Of a DNA stretch of 64,000 nucleotides, positions 57,752 to 64,000 are shown piece by piece (position 1 is the stretch's first letter; every line of letters starts with the position of its first letter). Made by a program: the position numbers and the translations under genes. The stretch lies in contig NZ_JAATEO010000005.1 in NCBI RefSeq assembly GCF_012034245.1, positions 186,001 through 250,000 on the forward strand, written 5' to 3'. Below the pieces are notes generated by a model, which saw only the letters and a program-made list of their open reading frames with translations, had not been told where the DNA came from and did not search any database. This stretch comes from Micromonospora thermarum (GTDB lineage Bacteria; Actinomycetota; Actinomycetes; Mycobacteriales; Micromonosporaceae).

Positions 57752-58519
57752 TCAGGTGGTGATCAGGGTGCCGATCTTGTCGCCACCCACGGCCCGGATG
57801 ATGGTGTCGTCGCCCTGGGCACCGAAGACCAGCATCGGCAGGCCGTTCTCCATGCAGAGGCTGAAGGCGGCGGCGTCGGCCACCCGCAGGTTGCGGCGGA
57901 GCACCTCGGAGAAGGTGATCGAGTCGAACTTGCTGGCGGTCGGGTCGATGCGCGGGTCAGCGGTGTAGACGCCGTCCACGCCGTTCTTGCTCATCAGCAC
58001 CACGTCGGCCCGGATCTCCAGGGCACGCTGCGCGGCGACGGTGTCGGTGGAGAAGTACGGCATGCCGGCGCCGGCACCGAAGATGACCACGCGGCCCTTC
58101 TCGAGGTGCCGGATGGCGCGCAGCGGAATGTACGGCTCGGCGACCTGGGCCATCGTGATCGCGCTCTGCACCCGGGTCTCGATGCCCTCCTTCTCCAGGA
58201 AGTCCTGGAGGGCGAGGCAGTTCATCACGGTGCCGAGCATGCCCATGTAGTCGGCCCGCGCCCGGTCCATGCCACGCTTCTGCAGCTCCGCGCCGCGGAA
58301 GAAGTTGCCGCCGCCGACCACGACGGAGACCTGCACTCCGCGCCGGACCACCGTGGCGATCTGCCGGGCGATGGCCTGGACGACGTCCGGGTCGACACCG
58401 ATCGCGCCGCCGCCGAACACCTCACCGGAGAGCTTCAGCACCACCCGGCGGGCCCGACCGGGAGGTGGCGCCGTCGGATCCTCCGCCGCCAGACTCCGGT
58501 CACTCACAACCTGCGTCAT
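57752..58519 (-). CDS. pyrH: Uridylate kinase
   Basis: 255 residues. UMP kinase of the amino-acid-kinase fold: [60 protein letters not shown] and [13 protein letters not shown]. An N-terminal ~22-residue tail is extra compared with enterobacterial forms. It is in the conserved order between tsf and frr. Confidence 0.96.
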   Translation of the reverse strand: MTQVVSDRSLAAEDPTAPPPGRARRVVLKLSGEVFGGGAIGVDPDVVQAIARQIATVVRRGVQVSVVVGGGNFFRGAELQKRGMDRARADYMGMLGTVMNCLALQDFLEKEGIETRVQSAITMAQVAEPYIPLRAIRHLEKGRVVIFGAGAGMPYFSTDTVAAQRALEIRADVVLMSKNGVDGVYTADPRIDPTASKFDSITFSEVLRRNLRVADAAAFSLCMENGLPMLVFGAQGDDTIIRAVGGDKIGTLITT

Positions 58520-58641
58520 CCGCCCCGCCCTTCACCATGCGACGCCCCGCGCCGCGTACCGCGAAACTGCCGTGACCGACCCTAGGGCCTGCGTCGGAGT
58601 CGCAGCCCGGCCGCGCCGGGACTTCGCCACAGACCCTATGT

Positions 58642-58689
58642 GACGAGGAGGCCGCGGTGCCTGACAGGTACACCGGCGACCTCCTCGTC
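58642..58689 (-). terminator. Hairpin after the rpsB-tsf operon
   Basis: 10-bp outer stem GACGAGGAGG / CCTCCTCGTC with an inner CGGTG/CACCG stem, about 45 bases past the tsf stop. It probably ends the rpsB-tsf transcript before pyrH. Confidence 0.65.
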
Positions 58690-58732
58690 CACGTTCCCTC
58701 CCACGGGCGAGTTCACGCGCCCGTGGAGCGGC

Positions 58733-59560
58733 TCAGGCCTGGCCGACCTCGAACCGGACGAACCGGGTGATCTCGATGCCGGCCTCGCCCAGCACCTGCT
58801 GCACCGTCTTCTTGTTGTCCGTGACCGACGCCTGCTCCAGCAGGACGAAGTCCTTGAAGAAGGAGTTGACCCGACCCTCGACGATCTTCGGCAGCGCCGC
58901 CTCGGGCTTGTTCTCCTCGCGGGCGGTCTGCTCGGCGATGCGCCGCTCGGACTCGACGACCTCGGCCGGCACCTCGTCGCGCGTGAGGTACTGCGGCCGC
59001 ATCGCGGCGATCTGCATGGCCGCGCCGCGCGCGTCGGCGTCGCCCGCCTCGTCGGTCTTGCCGCTGTACTGCACCAGCACGCCGACCGCCGGCGGCAGGT
59101 CCTGCGCCTTGCGGTGCAGGTAGACCGCGACGGCGCCGTCCAGCTTGGCGAACCGGTTGAGCACCAGCTTCTCGCCGATCTTGGCGGACTGCTCCTGGAC
59201 CAGGTCGGCGACGCTCTTGCCGTCGATCTCGGAGGCCAGCAGCTCCTCGGCGTTGCTCACGCCGCTGCGCTCACCGTGCTCGACCAACTGCTGGGCCAGC
59301 GCGATGAAGCTGTCGTTCTTGGCGACGAAGTCGGTCTCGCAGTTGAGCTCCAGCAGGGCCTTGCCGGAGTGCGCGATGAGGCCGTTCGCGGCGGTCCGGC
59401 CGGCCCGCTTGCCGACGTCCTTCGCGCCCTTGACGCGCAGGATCTCGACGGCCTTGTCGAAGTCGCCCTCGGCCTCGGTCAGCGCCTTCTTGCTGTCCAT
59501 CATGCCGGCGCCGGTCAGGTCGCGGAGCTTCTTGACATCCGCGGCGGTGAAGTTGGACAT
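58733..59560 (-). CDS. tsf: Translation elongation factor Ts
   Basis: 275 residues. N-terminal UBA-like domain ([20 protein letters not shown]), the [18 protein letters not shown] signature and the C-terminal dimerisation domain. It recycles EF-Tu-GDP. It follows rpsB across a 138-base gap that contains a strong hairpin. Confidence 0.96.
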   Translation of the reverse strand: MSNFTAADVKKLRDLTGAGMMDSKKALTEAEGDFDKAVEILRVKGAKDVGKRAGRTAANGLIAHSGKALLELNCETDFVAKNDSFIALAQQLVEHGERSGVSNAEELLASEIDGKSVADLVQEQSAKIGEKLVLNRFAKLDGAVAVYLHRKAQDLPPAVGVLVQYSGKTDEAGDADARGAAMQIAAMRPQYLTRDEVPAEVVESERRIAEQTAREENKPEAALPKIVEGRVNSFFKDFVLLEQASVTDNKKTVQQVLGEAGIEITRFVRFEVGQA

Positions 59561-59647
59561 GGCTCTCTCTTCGGTGTTGAGACTGCGGGTGGGATGGTCT
59601 GAGGTGGCGGTTTACCCGGATCCGGGCGGATTCTGCCCGGACTGCCC

Positions 59648-59692
59648 GCCGCTCCCCCGCCGTCCGGGAGGACCGGACGGCGGGGAAGCGGC
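59648..59692 (-). promoter_or_regulatory. Hairpin between rpsB and tsf
   Basis: 20-bp stem with one mismatch and a five-base loop, a few bases beyond the rpsB stop. It sits where an intercistronic attenuator could lower tsf relative to rpsB. It could also stabilise the rpsB mRNA 3' end. Confidence 0.6.
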
Positions 59693-59698
59693 GTACGG

Positions 59699-60523
59699 TC
59701 ACTCCGCGGCGGCGGCCGCCGGCTGCTCGTCGGCCTTCCTCGGCTCCTCGAGCAGCTCGCGCTCCCACTCGGCCAGCGGCTCGTCCGAGGCGACACCCGC
59801 CTCCGGCTTCTCGTCGGTGCCCCGACGACGGCCGGAACGGGCGATCAGGCCATCGGCGACGGCGGCGGCCACGACCTTGGTCAGCAGCTCGGCCGACCGG
59901 ATCGCGTCGTCGTTGCCCGGGATCGGGTAGTCGACCTCGTCCGGGTCGCAGTTGGTGTCGAGCACCGCGATGACCGGAATGCCCAGCTTGCGAGCCTCGT
60001 CGACGGCGATGTGCTCCTTCTTGGTGTCGACCACCCAGATCGCGGCCGGGAGCTTCTGCATGTCCCGCAGACCGCCGAGGGTGCGGGTCAGCTTCTCCTT
60101 CTCGCGGGAGAGCTGCAGGGTCTCCTTCTTGGTGTAACCGGCGGCGGTGCCGCTCAGGTCACCCAGGGCCTCCAGCTCCTTCATCCGCTGGAGCCGCTTG
60201 TACACCGTCTGGAAGTTGGTCAGCATGCCGCCGAGCCAGCGGTGGTTGACGTACGGCTGGCCGACCCGCGTCGCCTGCTCGGCGATCGCCTCCTGGGCCT
60301 GCTTCTTGGTGCCGACGAAGAGGATCGAGCCGCCCTCGGCGACCGTCCCGCGCACGAACTCGTACGCCTTCTCGATGTAGTCGAGGGTCTGGCGCAGGTC
60401 GATGATGTAGATACCGTTGCGCTCGGTGAAGATGAAGCGCTTCATCTTCGGGTTCCAGCGCCGGGTCTGGTGCCCGAAGTGGACACCGCTCTCCAGCAGC
60501 TGACGCATGGTCACGACGGCCAT
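59699..60523 (-). CDS. rpsB: 30S ribosomal protein S2
   Basis: 274 residues. [60 protein letters not shown] and [20 protein letters not shown]. The C-terminus is acidic ([17 protein letters not shown]) as in actinobacteria. ATG 60523 has AAGGAG six bases upstream. The 5' leader carries a 16-bp hairpin. Confidence 0.96.
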   Translation of the reverse strand: MAVVTMRQLLESGVHFGHQTRRWNPKMKRFIFTERNGIYIIDLRQTLDYIEKAYEFVRGTVAEGGSILFVGTKKQAQEAIAEQATRVGQPYVNHRWLGGMLTNFQTVYKRLQRMKELEALGDLSGTAAGYTKKETLQLSREKEKLTRTLGGLRDMQKLPAAIWVVDTKKEHIAVDEARKLGIPVIAVLDTNCDPDEVDYPIPGNDDAIRSAELLTKVVAAAVADGLIARSGRRRGTDEKPEAGVASDEPLAEWERELLEEPRKADEQPAAAAAE

Positions 60524-60823
60524 GGGGTACTCCTTGCGTCCCTGGTTGTCACGCCCGGCCGGCGGCCGGGCGTCCTGGCGCCCGGCCGCCGGCCAGGGTG
60601 GGCCCGACCAAGATCGGGACCAGGGAGGCCGTCGCCCCACGACGAACCGTGGAGAGGGCGCGCGAGGTCGACCGCGCGAGGCGGTCGCCAGTCGACCAGT
60701 GTACGCCCCTTCCCAGCCACCCCGTTCCCGGGAGTAAGGAAGGGCCCCTCGTCGACGCCTGACGGTTGCGGACGGCGCCCCGGTGCCCGGTGGGGTCAGC
60801 CGAGCGCCCTGGTGCCCGGCGCG
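60524..60823. other. rpsB leader and promoter region, and spacer to the membrane gene
   Basis: Apart from the rpsB ribosome site it holds the leader hairpin (60557-60594), a TACACT -10 candidate on the minus strand (60703-60698) and an AAGGAAGGGCCCCT element (60736-60749) of the same family as the hairpins at 33841 and 53153. No gene is seen. Confidence 0.5.
60557..60594 (-). promoter_or_regulatory. 16-bp hairpin in the rpsB leader
   Basis: Perfect stem GGCCGGCGGCCGGGCG with complement, six-base loop, ending 34 bases before the rpsB start. With the -10 candidate at 60698-60703 the leader would be about 165 nt. S2 autoregulates through its mRNA leader in other bacteria, so this could be the binding structure; a simple GC-rich hairpin cannot be excluded. 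Confidence 0.5.
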
Positions 60824-61741
60824 TCAGCCGACCGCGAGCGCCGACGCGAGGAAAAGCACCAGGCCGACGGTCAGGTAGGCGGTCGGCGGGCGCAACCAGC
60901 CCCGGCTCCCGTCAGCCAGCGAGAGACCGCCGGTCCGCAGCCCGTACAGGCCCATCGCGAAGATCGGCAGACCGAGGACCAGGAACGTCCCGGCCACCAC
61001 GTCCGCCGCCGAGACCGGGTCGCCGGTCACCCCGGTGAGCAGCACCCGCAGCGCCGGCACCTCGAAGACCAGCACCAGCACCGCGAAGAGGGCCGCCAGC
61101 GCCGGCCGGCGGGTCCGGTAGACCCCGTCGCCGGCCCCGGGAGCGATCACCGTGCCCGGCGCGAGGTCGTTCCGGGGTCCGACCGGCGGCATCGGCCCCG
61201 TCGGCATCTCCAACGGGTGCGGTGTCTCGGCGACGGGGCGCTCGGGCTCCGCGACCGGGCGGTGGGGCCCCACGACCGGGTACCCGCCCAGGCCCGCCGG
61301 CCGGGCCGGATCGGCGACCGGGCCGGCCCCGGCCAACGCGTCGGCGCTGGAGGACGTCAGCGGGTCACGCCCCTCCCGCGACCGCCGGCCGGTGGGCAGT
61401 TCCCCGGAGACCTGAGGGTCGCCGTCGGCCCGCATCGGCCGGTATCCCTCGGTCTCGGACGACTTGTCCCCGTATGCGCCCACCGCGCTGAAACTCCCCG
61501 AATCGTCCTCACCGATCCGGAACGCCCCGGAGTCCTCCGGGCTCGGATAGCGTCCTCGCCCGGCACCCGTCCCGTCCCCGTAGCGGGCGTCCCCGCCGCC
61601 CTGCTCGGGAACGCGGGGGTCGTCCTCGCGGTAGCGGCTCTCGCCCGCGCCGCGCCAGGTCGACTCCGCGTAACCCCGCTCCCGGTCACCGGGGTACCAA
61701 CGCGACTCCTGATCTTCGGAATAGCTGCGTCGTCCATCCAC
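60824..61741 (-). CDS. Low-complexity N-terminal membrane protein
   Basis: 305 residues. The first ~215 residues are hydrophilic and Gly/Pro/Arg/Asp/Glu-rich ([20 protein letters not shown]). The last ~90 hold three hydrophobic helices ([57 protein letters not shown]). GTG 61741. It has the general look of actinobacterial regulator-like membrane proteins, but no family is recognised. Confidence 0.8.
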   Translation of the reverse strand: MDGRRSYSEDQESRWYPGDRERGYAESTWRGAGESRYREDDPRVPEQGGGDARYGDGTGAGRGRYPSPEDSGAFRIGEDDSGSFSAVGAYGDKSSETEGYRPMRADGDPQVSGELPTGRRSREGRDPLTSSSADALAGAGPVADPARPAGLGGYPVVGPHRPVAEPERPVAETPHPLEMPTGPMPPVGPRNDLAPGTVIAPGAGDGVYRTRRPALAALFAVLVLVFEVPALRVLLTGVTGDPVSAADVVAGTFLVLGLPIFAMGLYGLRTGGLSLADGSRGWLRPPTAYLTVGLVLFLASALAVG

Positions 61742-61887
61742 GTCGGCACCGTATGCGACCGGCTACGCGGACGCCATTTCGCGGAGCGTCGCACCTCACC
61801 CGGGCACACCGGCGGTAGGTCCGCGGTGCCGGGAGCAGCACCATTCGGCCGACCGTCCCATAGCACAGCGCGGGCATGATCGTCCGG

Positions 61888-61915
61888 TTGTCCACAGGGG
61901 ACCTCGTTGTCCACA
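61888..61915 (+). promoter_or_regulatory. Pair of DnaA-box-like 9-mers
   Basis: TTGTCCACA occurs twice (61888-61896 and 61907-61915), same orientation, start-to-start spacing 19 bp. This matches the high-GC actinobacterial DnaA box consensus. They lie 54 bases before yraN, within the space shared with the divergent membrane gene. Confidence 0.6.
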
Positions 61916-61968
61916 GATCGGCGGGGCGGGGCGGCGGTGGGTGCCGGTTTCCGGGCACCGTGCCGGGC

Positions 61969-62325
61969 ATGAGCAGACGGAACCAGGCGGTCGGCGCGTA
62001 CGGGGAGCGCTGTGCCGTACGGCACCTGATCGGTGCGGGCCTGCGGCCCGTGGCCCGCAACTGGCGCTGCCCGCACGGCGAGATCGACATCATCGCCTGG
62101 GACGGGCCGGTGCTCGCGTTCTGCGAGGTGAAGACGCGGCGTACCGACGACTTCGGCACGCCGGCCGAGGCCGTGGTCCGGGCCAAGGCCCGCCGGCTGC
62201 GCGGCCTCGCGGCCCGCTGGCTCGCCGAGACCGGCACGACCGCCGGCGAGGTGCGGTTCGACGTGGTCGCGGTCCGCCTCACCGGCGGCGCGCCCCGCGT
62301 CGAGCACGTGAAGGGGGCGTTCTGA
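61969..62325 (+). CDS. YraN/UPF0102 family protein
   Basis: 118 residues, the usual length. Predicted Holliday-junction-resolvase-like fold: VGAYGERCAVRHLIGAGLRP, GEIDIIAWDGPVLAFCEVKT (D, ExK catalytic-type residues) and VRFDVVAVRL. ATG 61969 was preferred to 61876 because it gives the family length, and a CACCGT hexamer lies seven bases upstream (leaderless style). It is normally followed by comM, as here. Confidence 0.9.
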   Translation: MSRRNQAVGAYGERCAVRHLIGAGLRPVARNWRCPHGEIDIIAWDGPVLAFCEVKTRRTDDFGTPAEAVVRAKARRLRGLAARWLAETGTTAGEVRFDVVAVRLTGGAPRVEHVKGAF

Positions 62326-62340
62326 GATGGGGGTACGTCG

Positions 62341-63030
62341 GTGAGCTACGCCCGGGTGCTGTGCGTGGGTCTGGTCGGTGTCACCGGGCACGTGGTGCAG
62401 GTCGAGGCCGACCTCGCGCCCGGCCTGCCCACGGTGGCGATCACCGGCCTGCCGGACACCGCCCTGCACGAGGCACGGGACCGCGTACGCGCCGCCGTGG
62501 TCAACTCGGGCCGGACCTGGCCGAACCGCCGGATCACCATCAACCTGCTCCCCGCCACCCTGCCCAAGTACGGGTCCTCCTTCGACCTGGCGATCGCGGC
62601 GGCCGTGCTCGGCAGTGCCGGGGAGTTGCCGCTGCTGCCCCTCGAGGGGGTGGTGGTCCTCGGCGAGCTGGGTCTGGACGGCACCGTCCGCCCGGTCCGC
62701 GGAGTCCTGCCCATGGTCGCCGCCGCGGCCCGTGCCGGCCACGACCGGGTGATCGTGCCGCTCGACAACGCGGCCGAGGCGGCGGTCATCCCCGGGATCC
62801 GGGTCCGTGCCGTCGACACCCTGCACCGGCTGGTCACCTTCGTCACCGAGGGGAGCCCGCTGCTGGAGCCGCCGCGGACCGCGCCGGTCGCGGCGCCGTC
62901 CGTACCCGACCTGGCCGACGTGGCCGGTCAGGCCCTCGGCCGCCGGGCCCTGGAGGTGGCGGCCGCCGGCGGGCACCACCTGGCGCTGCTGGGGCCACCG
63001 GGAGCGGGCAAGCCCCATCCCGGAATCTGA
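62341..63030 (+). pseudogene. comM: ComM/YifB-type magnesium-chelatase-like ATPase, truncated
   Basis: 229 codons read against ~500 expected. The N-terminal ChlI-like domain is intact (VQVEADLAPGLPTVAITGLP, LHEARDRVRAAVVNSGRTWP, INLLPATLPKYGSSFDLAIA). The Walker A motif begins LLGPPGAGK at 63012 and then reads PHPGI and stops, where GKT/S-M-L should follow. Sequence from 63013 is unlike the gene and lower in G+C. This is a broken gene, probably interrupted by an insertion. Confidence 0.88.
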
Positions 63031-63166
63031 CACATTTTCTAGCCAGGGCCCTTCGGCATGCCCGGTAGGCCACCCGGGACACCTCCGTGGTTTCGACCCG
63101 TCCGGCGGCGTTGCTAATGGCGGAACGGGCGTTCGGTGGGATCGCCCTTCACCGAGCGGTGGCGGC

Positions 63167-63406
63167 TCACTGTTCGTCGCGTAGACGGCTCCGCGCTTGG
63201 TCGACTAGCGTCCGGTACTCCGCTTGCACCGGATCGACGAGCTCGCGTTCGAGAAGAGCGGTGAGGTTCCACAGCGCCCGCTGCTCGGCCTGGTCCTCGA
63301 TGAGGTCTGCAAAGTCACTGGTGCGCTCATCGGTACGGCTCAGCCACTCGAACAGGACGAGCGCCTCGTCATGGCTCAGCCGGACGACTACCTCGCGCTC
63401 CTTCAT
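63167..63406 (-). CDS. Small hypothetical protein in the inserted segment
   Basis: 79 residues, MKEREVVVRLSHDEALVLFE then WLSRTDERTSDFADLIEDQA and a helical Gln/Arg-rich end (YRTLVDQARSRLRDEQ). It looks like a small cytoplasmic helical protein with immunity-gene-like composition. No family recognised. The ATG at 63406 lacks a good ribosome site. Confidence 0.6.
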   Translation of the reverse strand: MKEREVVVRLSHDEALVLFEWLSRTDERTSDFADLIEDQAEQRALWNLTALLERELVDPVQAEYRTLVDQARSRLRDEQ

Positions 63407-63576
63407 GTCAGGAAGCCTAGGTCACTCGCAGCTTGGGAATTGCACAAGATCGGATCCGGGCACAGCGTTACCTCTGATCGAGCTGGTTCCCCAGTGGCCT
63501 GGTTCGGCCCCTGCTGGCACCGGCTTATGGCCCATGGATGGCCCGAGCCACCCTGATCCCAGTCGGGTCGCCCCGG

Positions 63577-63993
63577 TCAGCTGGGGCAGCGAAGGTCTTC
63601 CCCACCGGGCTCAAAGCTGATCTCAATCCCGACGTCGCCGTAGGTGTGCGGGCCTGGCGTAGCACGCCCATACCCAAGGAGTAGACGGACCTGCTGCCCG
63701 TTCGTTGCCCGGTCGGCGCAAAGCAGGTTCCACTCCCCTGGATCCGGGGCGATCCTCCAATGGCCGGCTGTTAACAAGGTGCGGTAGTGGTAAAGGACCG
63801 GGTCCATTGACGCGCCCGGCGGCAAGCGGATGTCCGCTGTAACGTACCGCGCCCATGGGTCGCTTTCATCGCCGCACGGGAACTGTTCGACGCGATCGAG
63901 GGTGGTGCCGGGTGGAGGCGAGGTCAGTACAGGATCACCTGCCAGATGCTCGGCCAACCGGTGATCGCTCTCTTTGCAATCGACGACTTCCAC
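63577..63993 (-). CDS. Hypothetical protein in the inserted segment
   Basis: 138 residues or more; the GTG at 63993 is seven bases from the window edge and the true start may be outside. It shows alternating strands with Pro/Gly turns (DRVEQFPCGDESDPWARYVT, LPPGASMDPVLYHYRTLLTA) and ends EPGGEDLRCPS. No family recognised. Base composition is lower in G+C than neighbours to the left. Confidence 0.6.
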   Translation of the reverse strand: MEVVDCKESDHRLAEHLAGDPVLTSPPPGTTLDRVEQFPCGDESDPWARYVTADIRLPPGASMDPVLYHYRTLLTAGHWRIAPDPGEWNLLCADRATNGQQVRLLLGYGRATPGPHTYGDVGIEISFEPGGEDLRCPS

Positions 63994-64000
63994 TTCCGGG

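Larger units (their letters stand above)
63013..64000. mobile_element. Left part of a probable inserted element
   Basis: From just after the comM GAGK codons the sequence loses ComM coding and drops visibly in G+C (for example 63421-63480). It holds two small minus-strand ORFs of no recognised family. The first bases read CCCCATCCCGGAATCTGACA. No integrase, transposase or right end is within the window, so the element type cannot be named. Confidence 0.5.

Overview
The window is about 73% G+C, uses many GTG starts, and carries core-gene blocks typical of actinobacteria. Gene content and synteny (rpsB-tsf-pyrH-frr-cdsA-rlmN, dxr-rseP-ispG, map, rimP-nusA, yraN-comM) together with the style of the dispersed intergenic repeats suggest a Micromonosporaceae chromosome, probably Micromonospora or a close relative. 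This is an inference from sequence style, not a database match. No rRNA, tRNA, CRISPR array or PKS/NRPS cluster was found.

Layout. 1-8.3 kb: nusA (partial) and rimP; two ferritin-like DUF4439 genes; a PadR-ABC-FtsX operon; an F420-type oxidoreductase; a degenerate nucleotidyltransferase-like gene; a VIT1-family gene coupled to map. 9-13.4 kb: a STAS protein facing a 1224-residue hybrid kinase/receiver/SpoIIE phosphatase/RsbW-like protein, the latter behind a sigma-B-like promoter. 13.4-20.3 kb: a minus-strand catabolic block (permease, FadR-type regulator, glutamine-synthetase-like ligase, aldehyde dehydrogenase, SDR, gamma-glutamyl hydrolase) that fits gamma-glutamylated amine (polyamine or ethanolamine) use. 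20.6-30 kb: DUF456, a Methyltransf_19 plus PAS-GGDEF-EAL pair, thiolase, a GST-like reductase, a frameshifted membrane gene, a DAACS symporter behind a short Cys-containing upstream ORF, and an Old Yellow Enzyme. 30-39.5 kb: a fused tandem ABC exporter, a TetR/YhgE-Pip/atypical-ATPase operon with a palindromic operator, a GNAT and a second PadR gene with a 44-bp dyad.

39.5-43.2 kb: ispG, rseP and dxr. 43.2-53.2 kb: accessory genes (Uma2 remnant, tyrosine phosphatase, LppU-like, GNAT, YihY, secreted DUF839, CrtI-like oxidoreductase, TMEM175, MBL-Rieske fusion, TPR, DUF2631). 53.2-60.6 kb: DivIVA-like, rlmN, cdsA, frr, pyrH, tsf and rpsB, with hairpins in the rpsB leader, between rpsB and tsf, and after tsf. 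60.8-63.0 kb: a membrane protein, then yraN and comM on the plus strand with two DnaA-box-like 9-mers upstream. comM stops inside its Walker A motif at about 63,012, and the last kilobase is visibly lower in G+C with two small unknown ORFs. This looks like the left junction of an inserted element that continues beyond the window.

Several intergenic inverted repeats recur (three copies of a GATCATG-type element, one GATCTTGCA-type, several GGGCCCTTCC-type). Many gene pairs share GTGA or ATG/TGA stop-start overlaps, suggesting translational coupling. Gene calls in the core blocks are secure. Operators, promoters and substrate assignments are inferences from sequence.
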